From Solirubrobacterales bacterium (GTDB lineage Bacteria; Actinomycetota; Thermoleophilia; Solirubrobacterales; Solirubrobacteraceae), in contig JAOPZQ010000042.1 in the NCBI GenBank assembly GCA_025964075.1, positions 1 through 6,673 of the forward strand: DNA of 6,673 nt, in the 5' to 3' direction. A model generated the notes under the pieces. That model was not told the DNA's origin. It made no database searches and was given only the letters and a program-made list of their open reading frames with translations. Of this stretch, positions 1 to 5,450 are shown in pieces. A program made the position numbers and the translations under genes. Position 1 is the stretch's first letter. Each line of letters opens with the position of its first letter.

Positions 1-447
1 GCGACGCCGCTCGACCTCCTGCGCGCGGCGGCGCCGGCCTTCCTGCTCTTCGTCCTCGGCCTCGGCCTGATCGTGGCCACCGCACAGCGCCACGGCCTCG
101 CCTCCGCCGTCGACGACGTGCTTCCCGGCGGCGCGTCGCTCGGCGCGCTGCTCGCGATCGCCGCGCTTGCGGCCCTCCTCGCGAACGTCGTCAACAACCT
201 GCCGGCGATCCTCGTGCTCCTGCCGGCGCTCGCCGGTCCCGGCCCCGTGCTCGCCGCGCTCATCGGCGTCAACGTGGGGCCGAACCTGACCTACTTCGGC
301 TCGCTCGCGACGCTGCTCTGGCGCCGGATCCTCCGCGCGCGCGGCGCGGAGCCCCAGCTGACCGAGTTCCTCAGGCTCGGCGCGTTCGCCGTGCCGCCCG
401 CGCTGATCGGCGCGACGGTGGCGCTGTGGCTGGGCCTCCGCGTCTAG
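1..447 (+). CDS. ArsB/SLC13-family permease, C-terminal part (5' end outside window)
   Basis: The frame is open from base 1 and ends at TAG 445-447, giving 148 residues of a larger membrane transporter whose start lies before the window. The sequence is strongly hydrophobic, with about three to four membrane segments (roughly residues 8-27, 43-73, 79-99 and 126-147). The stretch NNLPAILVLLPAL followed by GVNVGPNLTYFGSLATLLW matches the conserved C-terminal half of the ArsB/NhaD-like ion transporter superfamily, where the NNLP and GxNxGP...GSLATLL signatures line the transport path. Family members export arsenite or carry anions or dicarboxylates across the inner membrane. The substrate cannot be decided from this fragment, and no ars genes are visible downstream. 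The next gene starts 11 nt later on the same strand, so the two may be co-transcribed. The GTG at 73 is internal and not a credible start. Confidence 0.85.
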   Translation, partial: ATPLDLLRAAAPAFLLFVLGLGLIVATAQRHGLASAVDDVLPGGASLGALLAIAALAALLANVVNNLPAILVLLPALAGPGPVLAALIGVNVGPNLTYFGSLATLLWRRILRARGAEPQLTEFLRLGAFAVPPALIGATVALWLGLRV

Positions 448-458
448 CCCGTTGTGGC

Positions 459-1256
459 ATGCTGCCGCGCGTGAAGCTCGTCACCTTCCTGCCGCCGGGA
501 GCGACCGAGCCGCTCGCGGGCGAGGTCCGCGAGGAGCAGGTGTTGGCTCTCGGCGAGGGCGCCACCGTCCGCGACCGGCTCGCGTCCGGCGACCTCACCC
601 CGGCCGCCGGCCAGGCGTGGCCGCTCGCCGACGTCACGCTGCTCGCTCCGGTGCCGCGGCCGCGAGCGATCTTCGGGATCGGCCTGAACTACGCGGCGCA
701 CGCGGCCGAGGGCGGCCGCGACCTGCCCGATGCGCCGCTCGTCTTCCTCAAGCTGCCGGCCTCCGCCGTCCCCCCGGGCGGCCCGATCCGGTGCCCGGCC
801 GTGGTCGCGCGGCTCGACTACGAGGGCGAGCTCGCCGTCGTCATGGGGGAGGGCAACCGCGTGGCGGGCTACGCGGTCGCGGACGACGTCACCGCGCGCG
901 ACCTCCAGAACCGCGAGCCCCAGTGGACTCGCGCGAAGGGGTTCGACGGCTCGTGCCCGTACGGTCCGTGGATCACGACCGCCGACGAGGTCCCCGACCC
1001 GGGCAACCTCGGACTCCGCACGTGGGTCAACGGCGAGCTGCGCCAGGACTCGCGCACGAGCGACATGATCTTCGGCGTCGACGAGCTCGTCGGGTTCATC
1101 TCGGAGACCTGCACGCTCGAGCCGGGCGACTTGATCCTCACGGGCACGCCGGCCGGGGTCGGCTTCGCGATGGACCCCCCGCAATTCCTGCAGTCGGGGG
1201 ACGTCGTGAGGATCGAGATCGAGCGCCTCGGCGCGATCGAGCACGCCGTGGCCTAG
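459..1256 (+). CDS. Fumarylacetoacetate hydrolase (FAH) family protein
   Basis: This 265-aa soluble enzyme has the FAH fold. A short N-terminal domain (residues 1-60) precedes the catalytic domain, which opens with GIGLNYAAHA (73-82). The metal-binding acidic residues are visible as E122 and E124 in DYEGELAVV and D143 in ADDVTARD. K160 in RAKGFDGSCP and the GTPAGVG loop (229-235) complete the active site. Length and motifs fit the single-chain group that includes FAHD1-type acylpyruvases, oxaloacetate decarboxylases and 2-hydroxyhepta-2,4-diene-1,7-dioate isomerases. These cleave or isomerise C-C bonds next to a 2-keto acid using Mg2+ or Mn2+. The exact substrate cannot be read from sequence and no aromatic catabolism genes are nearby. 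ATG 459 gives MLPRVKLVTF; GTG 471 would start exactly at the usual MKLVTF, and neither has a clear Shine-Dalgarno. A longer GTG start at 426 would overlap the permease gene and is unlikely. Confidence 0.93.
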   Translation: MLPRVKLVTFLPPGATEPLAGEVREEQVLALGEGATVRDRLASGDLTPAAGQAWPLADVTLLAPVPRPRAIFGIGLNYAAHAAEGGRDLPDAPLVFLKLPASAVPPGGPIRCPAVVARLDYEGELAVVMGEGNRVAGYAVADDVTARDLQNREPQWTRAKGFDGSCPYGPWITTADEVPDPGNLGLRTWVNGELRQDSRTSDMIFGVDELVGFISETCTLEPGDLILTGTPAGVGFAMDPPQFLQSGDVVRIEIERLGAIEHAVA

Positions 1257-1257
1257 G

Positions 1258-1281
1258 AAAAAGGGGCCAGACCCCCTTTTC
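1258..1281. terminator. Bidirectional hairpin terminator between convergent genes
   Basis: AAAAGGGG (1259-1266) pairs perfectly with CCCCTTTT (1273-1280) around a 6-nt loop. The A-run on one side and T-run on the other give a U-tract in both directions. It sits exactly between the stop of the FAH-family gene and the stop of clpP, where both transcripts need to end. The core resembles the AAAAGGGG-TCAGA-CCCCTTTT type of REP palindrome known from other bacteria, so it may be a captured repeat acting as a terminator. Confidence 0.7.
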
Positions 1282-1283
1282 CC

Positions 1284-1865
1284 TCAGTGGCTCTCGATCA
1301 CCTTGTCGATGAGGCCGTAGTCCCTCGCCTCGTCGGGCTTGAAGAACCGGTCGCGCTCCATGTCCTCGTGGACCTGCTCGATCGTCTGACCCGTGTGCTC
1401 GGCGTAGATCTCGTCGATCCGCCGGCGCGTCTTGAGGATCTCGCGAGCGTGGATCTCGATGTCGGTCGACTGGCCCTCGAAGCCGGCGGAGGGCTGATGG
1501 ACGAGGATGCGCGCATTCGGCAGCGACATGCGCTTGCCCTTCGCGCCGCCGGCCAGCAGGAGTGAGCCCATCGACATCGCCACGCCGACGCAGATGGTCT
1601 GGATGTCCGGCTTGATGAACTGCATCGTGTCGTAGATCGCGAGGCCCGAGTAGATCGACCCGCCGGGCGAGTTGATGTAGATCGAGATGTCCTTGTCCGG
1701 GTCCTGGGACTCCAGGTGCAGCAGCTGGGCCACGACCAGGTTGGCCACCGTGTCATCGATCGGCGACCCGAGGAAGATGATGCGCTCGTTGAGGAGGCGC
1801 GAGTAGATGTCGAACTCACGCTCGCCGCGCGCGGTTCGCTCGATGACCATGGGGACGAGGGGCAT
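1284..1865 (-). CDS. clpP: ATP-dependent Clp protease proteolytic subunit ClpP
   Basis: This 193-aa serine peptidase forms the tetradecameric barrel that degrades unfolded or tagged proteins fed in by Clp ATPases in the cytoplasm. The catalytic triad is clear: S98 in GVAMSMGS, H123 in LVHQPSAG and D172 in MERDRFF. The spacing is that of mature E. coli ClpP. INSPGGS (65-70 region) forms the oxyanion-side strand, and the C-terminal EARDYGLIDKVI helix is canonical. ATG at 1865 is chosen because AAAGAGG lies 8 nt upstream and the product starts MPLVPMVIERTARGER as in typical ClpP. A longer in-frame reading upstream runs through the antisense of pgsA and is spurious. There is no cleaved propeptide beyond the usual few residues. 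The gene is divergent from pgsA and convergent with the FAH-family gene. No clpX or second clpP is in view, though actinobacteria often carry paired clpP genes. Confidence 0.97.
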   Translation of the reverse strand: MPLVPMVIERTARGEREFDIYSRLLNERIIFLGSPIDDTVANLVVAQLLHLESQDPDKDISIYINSPGGSIYSGLAIYDTMQFIKPDIQTICVGVAMSMGSLLLAGGAKGKRMSLPNARILVHQPSAGFEGQSTDIEIHAREILKTRRRIDEIYAEHTGQTIEQVHEDMERDRFFKPDEARDYGLIDKVIESH

Positions 1866-1964
1866 TTCAAGGGCCTCTTTCGCGTTCGTTCGGCCCCACA
1901 CTCTAGGCGGCGGCACGCCTGAGCTCTGGCCCGGCGCGACGCCGCCCGCTACCGTGGCGGCGGG
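1866..1964. promoter_or_regulatory. Divergent promoter region for clpP and pgsA
   Basis: This 99-nt gap must hold the start signals of both genes. On the minus strand TAGAGT (1905-1900) is a plausible -10 for clpP, giving a leader of about 28 nt with AAAGAGG before the ATG; no good -35 is seen. On the plus strand TACCGT (1950-1955) fits TANNNT and ends 9 nt before the pgsA ATG, which would mean an almost leaderless message. This agrees with the lack of a clear Shine-Dalgarno there. I see no ClgR-like operator I could defend. Confidence 0.35.
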
Positions 1965-2543
1965 ATGGTCACCCCCAACGTGCCCAACGTGCTCACGATG
2001 CTGCGCATCCTGCTCGTGCCGGTGCTGCTCGTGGCCCTGCTCGACAAGACGCCGAGCGGCGATCTCCTGGCGGCGATCGTCTTCGCCGTCGCCTCGTTCA
2101 CCGACGCGATCGACGGCTACCTGGCGCGCTCGCGCGGCGCGGTCACGAACTTCGGCAAGCTCATGGACCCGCTGGCCGACAAGCTGCTCATCATCGCCGC
2201 GCTCGTGGCGCTGGTGTCGTTGCACCGCCTTCAGGCGTGGGTCGCGATGGTGATCATCGCGCGCGAGATGACCGTGACGATCCTCCGGATGGGCGCCTCC
2301 CAGCAGGGGGTCGTCGCCGGCGCCAACCCGCTCGGGAAGCTCAAGACCGTGGTTCAGGTCGCCACGATCATCGCCCTGATCGCGACGAAGTCGAGGCCCG
2401 TCTGGATCGACCTGATGGTCTACGCGACGGTGCTCGTCACCGTCGTCTCCGGGGTGGACTTCGTGTTCGGTCTCCGGCGCCGTCTGAGCGAGGCCGAGCG
2501 CGCACGTGCCAACCGCAAGGCCGCGGTCCGAGAAGGCGCCTGA
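1965..2543 (+). CDS. pgsA: CDP-diacylglycerol--glycerol-3-phosphate 3-phosphatidyltransferase
   Basis: This 192-aa integral membrane enzyme transfers the phosphatidyl group from CDP-diacylglycerol to glycerol-3-phosphate. The product is phosphatidylglycerol phosphate, the first committed step to phosphatidylglycerol and cardiolipin. The CDP-alcohol phosphotransferase signature DxxDGxxAR-x8-GxxxDxxxD is intact: D47, D50, G51, A54, R55, G64, D68 and D72, with the aspartates binding the metal and CDP. The N-terminal PNVLTMLRILLVP, the REMTVTILR block (100-108) and the GKLKTVVQ block (124-131) are PgsA-typical and separate it from inositol or serine transferases. About six membrane helices are visible (9-27, 33-46, 73-88, 91-109, 126-141, 148-170), and a charged tail ends the protein. 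ATG 1965 gives the standard N-terminus; upstream there is only GGCGGCGGG, a poor Shine-Dalgarno. The role is inferred from motifs; a related CDP-alcohol transferase is the only serious alternative. Confidence 0.94.
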   Translation: MVTPNVPNVLTMLRILLVPVLLVALLDKTPSGDLLAAIVFAVASFTDAIDGYLARSRGAVTNFGKLMDPLADKLLIIAALVALVSLHRLQAWVAMVIIAREMTVTILRMGASQQGVVAGANPLGKLKTVVQVATIIALIATKSRPVWIDLMVYATVLVTVVSGVDFVFGLRRRLSEAERARANRKAAVREGA

Positions 2544-2572
2544 GCAGGGGTTTTTCCGCGCCTCGATGGTCC

Positions 2573-2609
2573 GGGGTAGGAGGCCGGTTTGATTGGGGTA
2601 GGAACCGGC
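2573..2609. repeat. Dyad and paired GGGGTAGGA repeats upstream of rpoD promoter
   Basis: GCCGGTT (2583-2589) is repeated inverted and perfectly as AACCGGC (2603-2609), with 13 nt between. Interleaved with it, GGGGTAGGA occurs twice (2573-2581 and 2595-2603), exactly 22 bp apart, about two helical turns. The block ends 11 bp before the proposed -35 of rpoD, where an activator or repressor would bind. A weak terminator for pgsA is the other reading, but no T-run follows directly. Confidence 0.45.
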
Positions 2610-2620
2610 ATTGTTTGGGG

Positions 2621-2649
2621 TTGACGGATCTCCAAAGGCTGCTTTTATC
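2621..2649 (+). promoter_or_regulatory. Probable sigma-A promoter of rpoD
   Basis: TTGACG (2621-2626) matches five of six bases of the -35 consensus. TTTTAT (2643-2648, spacer 16) or TTTATC (2644-2649, spacer 17) serves as the -10. A start near 2655 would give a leader of about 60-65 nt. That leader contains a short GTGAG/CTCAC hairpin (2662-2666 with 2674-2678). This is the best promoter-like pair in the window. Confidence 0.5.
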
Positions 2650-2719
2650 CGCCGCGGTCGAGTGAGGGGGCCGCTCACGAAATGGGGCGGCTCGAATTGC
2701 GTCTTCCCAAAGGATGCAG

Positions 2720-3847
2720 GTGAGCACCAAAACGGTTCTTCTCGCGGACGAAGAAGCCATCCTCGATGTCGAGGAGCTCCGTTCGCTGATCGCCGAGGGC
2801 CAGGAGCGCGGGTTCCTGACCTTCGAGCAGATCGCCACATGCCTCGAGGAGCTCGAGGTCACGAAGGAGCAGGTCCGGGAGCTCCACGCTCACTTGGACG
2901 AGCAGGGCATCGACGTGGTCGGCACCGACGGCAAGCCGGTTCCGCGTGAGTCGGTGCGCTCGGACGAGCCGCTCGCCGCGGCCGCGCGTCCCGCCAAGGC
3001 GGAGATCGACCTGACGGTCGAGCCGAGCCTGGACTCGCTGCGGCTCTACCTGCGCTCCATCGGCAAGGTGCCGCTGCTCACCGCCGACCAGGAGGTCAGC
3101 CTGGCCCGCCGGATCGAGCGTGGCGACATGACCGCCAAGCAGCAGATGATCGAGGCCAACCTGCGCCTCGTCGTCTCGATCGCCAAGGGCTACCTCGGCC
3201 GCGGGCTGTCTTTCCTGGACCTGATCCAGGAGGGCTCGATGGGCCTCATCCGCGCGGTCGAGAAGTTCGACTACCGGCGCGGCTACAAGTTCTCCACGTA
3301 CGCGACGTGGTGGATCCGCCAGGCCGTGACGCGAGCGATCGCCGACAAGGGCCGGACGATCCGCATCCCCGTGCACATGGTCGAGAAGCTCAACAAGGTC
3401 GTGCACGTCGAGCGCCAGCTCGTGCAGTCGCTGGGCCGCGAGCCCACGCCGCACGAGGTCGCGCGCGAGGCGGACTGCACGGCGCGCGAGGTCCGGGACA
3501 TCCTCCGCCTCGCCCAGCAGCCGGTCTCGCTCGAGAAGCCGGTCGGCGACGAGGACGAGTCGGAGCTCGGCGACTTCGTCGAGGACGAGTCCGCGGAGTC
3601 GCCGTTCGAGCTCGCCTCCGAGGCCCTGCGCCGCGACAACGTGCGGCGTGCCCTGCGCGCCCTGCCCCAGCGCGAGCGCGAGGTCATCGAGATGCGCTTC
3701 GGGCTCACGGGCGAGCGCCCGCGGACGCTCGAGGAGGTCGGTCGCGCGTTCAACGTGACGCGCGAGCGGATTCGCCAGATCGAGAACCACACGCTGAAGA
3801 AGCTCGAGGCGCTGCCCGAGGCGCAGCGCCTGCGCGACGCCTCCTGA
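2720..3847 (+). CDS. rpoD: RNA polymerase primary sigma factor (RpoD/SigA type)
   Basis: This 375-aa sigma-70 factor directs RNA polymerase to housekeeping promoters. In order it shows an acidic region 1.1-like module (about 11-67) and region 1.2 (103-135, DSLRLYLRSIGKVPLL). Region 2 (136-212) has the core-binding DLIQEGSMGLIRAVEKFDY, the promoter-melting YKFSTYATWWIRQ and the -10 readers Q201 and T204. Region 3 (214-290) has IPVHMVEKLNK and the sigma finger DESELGDFVED. Region 4 (about 300-370) has the -35 helix-turn-helix TLEEVGRAFNVTRERIRQIE. Regions 1.1 and 1.2 together mark it as group 1. GTG 2720 is preferred because AAAGGA ends 5 nt before it; ATG 2714 overlaps that same AAAGGA and has no other Shine-Dalgarno (it would add two residues). 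Oddities are ADKGR in place of ADQAR after region 2.4 and a tail reading IENHTLKKLEALPEAQR instead of IEAKALRKLRHPSR. An essential-type paralogue elsewhere cannot be excluded. Confidence 0.94.
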   Translation: MSTKTVLLADEEAILDVEELRSLIAEGQERGFLTFEQIATCLEELEVTKEQVRELHAHLDEQGIDVVGTDGKPVPRESVRSDEPLAAAARPAKAEIDLTVEPSLDSLRLYLRSIGKVPLLTADQEVSLARRIERGDMTAKQQMIEANLRLVVSIAKGYLGRGLSFLDLIQEGSMGLIRAVEKFDYRRGYKFSTYATWWIRQAVTRAIADKGRTIRIPVHMVEKLNKVVHVERQLVQSLGREPTPHEVAREADCTAREVRDILRLAQQPVSLEKPVGDEDESELGDFVEDESAESPFELASEALRRDNVRRALRALPQREREVIEMRFGLTGERPRTLEEVGRAFNVTRERIRQIENHTLKKLEALPEAQRLRDAS

Positions 3848-3863
3848 CTGAGGCCCGGTCGAG

Positions 3864-3898
3864 AGCAGCGGCGACCCGTGACCCCGGTCGCCGCCGCT
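3864..3898. terminator. GC-rich hairpin between rpoD and GFA-family gene
   Basis: AGCAGCGGCGACC (3864-3876) pairs with GGTCGCCGCCGCT (3886-3898) with one mismatch and a 9-nt loop; nine consecutive pairs are perfect. It lies 17 nt after the rpoD stop and 5 nt beyond the stop of the convergent gene, so it can serve both. There is no U-tract on either side, as is common for GC-rich actinobacterial terminators. Confidence 0.65.
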
Positions 3899-3902
3899 GG
3901 GT

Positions 3903-4331
3903 CTACGGCTTGGGCCTGCTCTCCGGGTAGCGCGGCAGGCCGTCGTCGGGGATCGGCTCCCACGGCGCGGCGTAGGCGACGAACTGGCGCAGGCCGGGCC
4001 GGACGCCCGGGTCGCCGTCGATCGCGCCGAGCCGCACCGTCGCGATGACGCCGGTGTCGCCGTCGGCGCTGAAGAGCGCCGACCCGCACTCGCCGCAGAA
4101 TCTCTTCTCGAAGCCCTTCTCGGGCTTCCACGTCCGAACCAGGTCCTCCCCCGCGAGGAACCGCAGCGCATCGGGTTCGACCCTCGCCTGGGCCGACGCC
4201 GCCGTGCCGGTCCGGCGCTGGCAGCGTTTGCAGTGGCAGTAGGTTGCCGGGCCGAGCGGCGCGGTCACCTCGAAGCGGACGGCGCCGCAGGCGCAGCCAC
4301 CGGTCAATGGGAGCTGGACGTCCCCGGACAC
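3903..4331 (-). CDS. GFA/CENP-V domain zinc-binding protein
   Basis: This 142-aa protein has the full cysteine pattern of the GFA (glutathione-dependent formaldehyde-activating enzyme, CENP-V) family: C13 and C15 in GGCACGAVRF, C32, C34 and C37 in CHCKRCQRRTG, and C79 and C82 in FCGECGSALF. These bind two zinc ions in a Mss4-like beta-fold. The family is named after Gfa, proposed to speed formation of S-hydroxymethylglutathione, but most bacterial members have no proven reaction and actinobacteria generally use mycothiol. A function in thiol chemistry is therefore only a suggestion. The start is GTG 4331, the first start codon after an in-frame TAG immediately upstream; the Shine-Dalgarno is weak. 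Only 23 nt separate it from the upstream cysteine-dioxygenase-like gene on the same strand, so the two are probably one transcript. The proline-rich tail (YPESRPKP) is typical. Confidence 0.9.
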   Translation of the reverse strand: MSGDVQLPLTGGCACGAVRFEVTAPLGPATYCHCKRCQRRTGTAASAQARVEPDALRFLAGEDLVRTWKPEKGFEKRFCGECGSALFSADGDTGVIATVRLGAIDGDPGVRPGLRQFVAYAAPWEPIPDDGLPRYPESRPKP

Positions 4332-4354
4332 CTACGAAAGGCTAAACGGTGTGG

Positions 4355-4861
4355 CTACGCCGCGATCGCGGGGGCGAGCTCGAGGGGCCGGAGCTCCTCG
4401 TCGTCGTCCACGGGCTCGCGGAGCAGCGTTCCGTCGTCGGCGATCACGTAGACGCCCATCCGCCGCAGGGGCGGCGAGTAGGCGTGGATCGTCACCGCCG
4501 GGACGTCCCCCGCGTGCAGAACCCGGTGGATCGCCGAGGGCCCCAGCTCGAACGACTCGCCCGGTCCGTAGGTCGCCGCGACCGGCGGCCCGCCGATCGC
4601 CAGGCGCTCCTCGCGGATCTCGCCCTCGACGACGGCGATCGCCGCCGCCGAGCCGTCGTGATCGTGGAAGCCGGTGTCCTGCTCCTCCGACCAACAGATG
4701 ACCCAGGCGACGACCTGCTCGTCCGTGCGCAGCGGCACGTAGACGCGGTGGTCGGACTCGTGGCGCACCAGATGGCGCCACCGCGCGGGGTCGGCGCGGA
4801 GCTCCTCGACGAGATCTCGGAGCTCCGCGCCGCTGAGGTAGGAGGAGGTGACGGCGGACAT
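4355..4861 (-). CDS. Cysteine dioxygenase-family (cupin thiol dioxygenase) protein
   Basis: This 168-aa cupin belongs to the non-haem iron thiol dioxygenases, which add O2 to a small thiol such as cysteine to give a sulfinate. The iron ligands are visible as H66 and H68 in GFHDHDGS and H112 in SAIHRVLHAG. H126 and Y128 in TIHAYSPPL correspond to the His/Tyr pair that positions oxygen and substrate in cysteine dioxygenase. Residue 73, where mammalian enzymes have the Cys that crosslinks to Tyr, is Ala here, as in bacterial relatives with a small residue. The Arg that binds the cysteine carboxylate is not obvious at its expected place (about residues 41-45; R45 is the nearest), so another thiol substrate is possible. 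ATG 4861 is chosen; a TTG at 4882 would add seven unlikely residues. The protein is cytoplasmic. It is probably the first gene of a unit with the GFA-family gene. Confidence 0.88.
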   Translation of the reverse strand: MSAVTSSYLSGAELRDLVEELRADPARWRHLVRHESDHRVYVPLRTDEQVVAWVICWSEEQDTGFHDHDGSAAAIAVVEGEIREERLAIGGPPVAATYGPGESFELGPSAIHRVLHAGDVPAVTIHAYSPPLRRMGVYVIADDGTLLREPVDDDEELRPLELAPAIAA

Positions 4862-4871
4862 GGTCCGCCCA

Positions 4872-4900
4872 ATACTAGACAAAAACGATCAAGAAATCCA
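4872..4900 (-). promoter_or_regulatory. Candidate promoter for the dioxygenase-GFA unit, near-leaderless
   Basis: On the minus strand TAGTAT (4877-4872) is a good -10, preceded at 17 bp by TGGATT (4900-4895), a weak -35. The -10 ends 10 nt before ATG 4861, so transcription would start only about 3-4 nt before the start codon. The surrounding 4870-4910 is unusually AT-rich for this window, as expected for a promoter. Confidence 0.45.
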
Positions 4901-4921
4901 GAATTACGTCGCTCAGTCATG

Positions 4922-4954
4922 CGCCAAACTCGTCCAGACCGCCGCTAAACTCGT
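4922..4954 (+). repeat. Tandem 12-bp direct repeat upstream of tRNA-Tyr
   Basis: CGCCAAACTCGT (4922-4933) recurs as CGCTAAACTCGT (4943-4954), 11 of 12 bases identical and 21 bp apart, about two helical turns. The second copy contains TAAACT (4946-4951), a possible -10 for the tRNA gene 18 nt downstream. The repeat may be a paired binding site or chance. Confidence 0.4.
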
Positions 4955-4968
4955 GCGCCGGAGTCCCT

Positions 4969-5050
<82 letters not shown>

Positions 5051-5069
5051 TCGAGCGAGAGCTTCAGCC

Positions 5070-5405
5070 TCACGACTCGGCCTGCGGGCGGTCCGAGCAG
5101 CCGACGCCGACGCGCGAGAACCACGGCGCCAGGTCGAACGGGCAGAGGTCGTGCGCTCGCAGCAGGGCGCTGGCGAGCATGACGGCGTCGGTGGTGGAGA
5201 CCGTCGCGTCGATCGCGGGGATCTCCTCGCAGGCCCGGTCGCTGCAGGCCGCATAGAGCCGGGCTGCGGCGCTGACCAGCTTTCGCATGTCGCGCGCGTC
5301 GACGACGCTGCCGCGGCCGAGCGCGCTCTCGACGAATTCGCTCACGGTCGCGGCGAGCGCGGCGCCGTCGTGCGGAGCCAGGGCCGCGACGTCAGGCGTT
5401 GACAT
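5070..5405 (-). CDS. Hypothetical protein, 111 aa
   Basis: I do not recognise this family. Codon use (third positions almost all G or C) supports real coding. The protein is soluble, mildly acidic and probably mostly helical, with a segment of alternating charge and hydrophobic residues (DARDMRKLVSAAARLYAAC, 37-55). A tryptophan-containing stretch near the C-terminus (DLCPFDLAPWFSRVG) looks like the conserved core of a small domain. Four cysteines are present. ATG 5405 is the first start after an in-frame TGA at 5426-5424 and has no Shine-Dalgarno. Instead, AAGGAG lies upstream of a 14-codon frame that ends just inside this gene, so translation may be coupled, or a one-base frameshift may hide the true N-terminus. 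The gene is convergent with tRNA-Tyr, 19 nt away. Confidence 0.7.
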   Translation of the reverse strand: MSTPDVAALAPHDGAALAATVSEFVESALGRGSVVDARDMRKLVSAAARLYAACSDRACEEIPAIDATVSTTDAVMLASALLRAHDLCPFDLAPWFSRVGVGCSDRPQAES

Positions 5406-5436
5406 ACGGGAGCGCGGCGGACTTCATCGGTGACAT
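5392..5436 (-). CDS. Possible 14-aa leader peptide overlapping the 111-aa gene
   Basis: ATG 5436 follows AAGGAG (5446-5441) by 4 nt, among the strongest Shine-Dalgarno sites in the window. It opens the short frame MSPMKSAALPYVNA, which stops at TGA 5394-5392, 11 nt inside the 111-aa gene. This arrangement suits termination-reinitiation coupling. The other reading is that it is the true N-terminus of the 111-aa protein, displaced by a frameshift or sequencing error. No amino-acid run suggests attenuation by a specific tRNA. Confidence 0.35.
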   Translation of the reverse strand: MSPMKSAALPYVNA

Positions 5437-5450
5437 CGAACTCCTTGTTC

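Noticed and set aside
444..1244. Minus-strand open frame of 266 codons
   Set aside because: It is the antisense shadow of the FAH-family gene, whose motifs are unmistakable.
2534..2563. AGGCGC/GCGCCT inverted repeat around the pgsA stop as a terminator
   Set aside because: The stem is 6 bp with an 18-nt loop and the T-run lies inside the loop, so it does not have terminator geometry.
2587..2603. Sigma-B-like promoter (GTTT ... GGGTA) before rpoD
   Set aside because: GTTTGA and GGGTAG are only a few bases apart, far from the 12-14 nt spacing needed.
1866..2840. In-frame upstream extension of clpP to a 518-aa protein
   Set aside because: It runs antisense through pgsA and into rpoD, its composition is low-complexity and unlike any protein, and ATG 1865 has a ribosome site and the usual ClpP N-terminus.
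2675..4171. Long minus-strand open frame of 498 codons
   Set aside because: It is antisense to rpoD, rich in Arg, Leu and Asp as expected for a mirrored GC-rich gene, with no domain.
4862..4882. TTG start adding seven residues to the dioxygenase
   Set aside because: It overlaps the proposed -10 element and has no ribosome site; ATG 4861 gives a normal family N-terminus.
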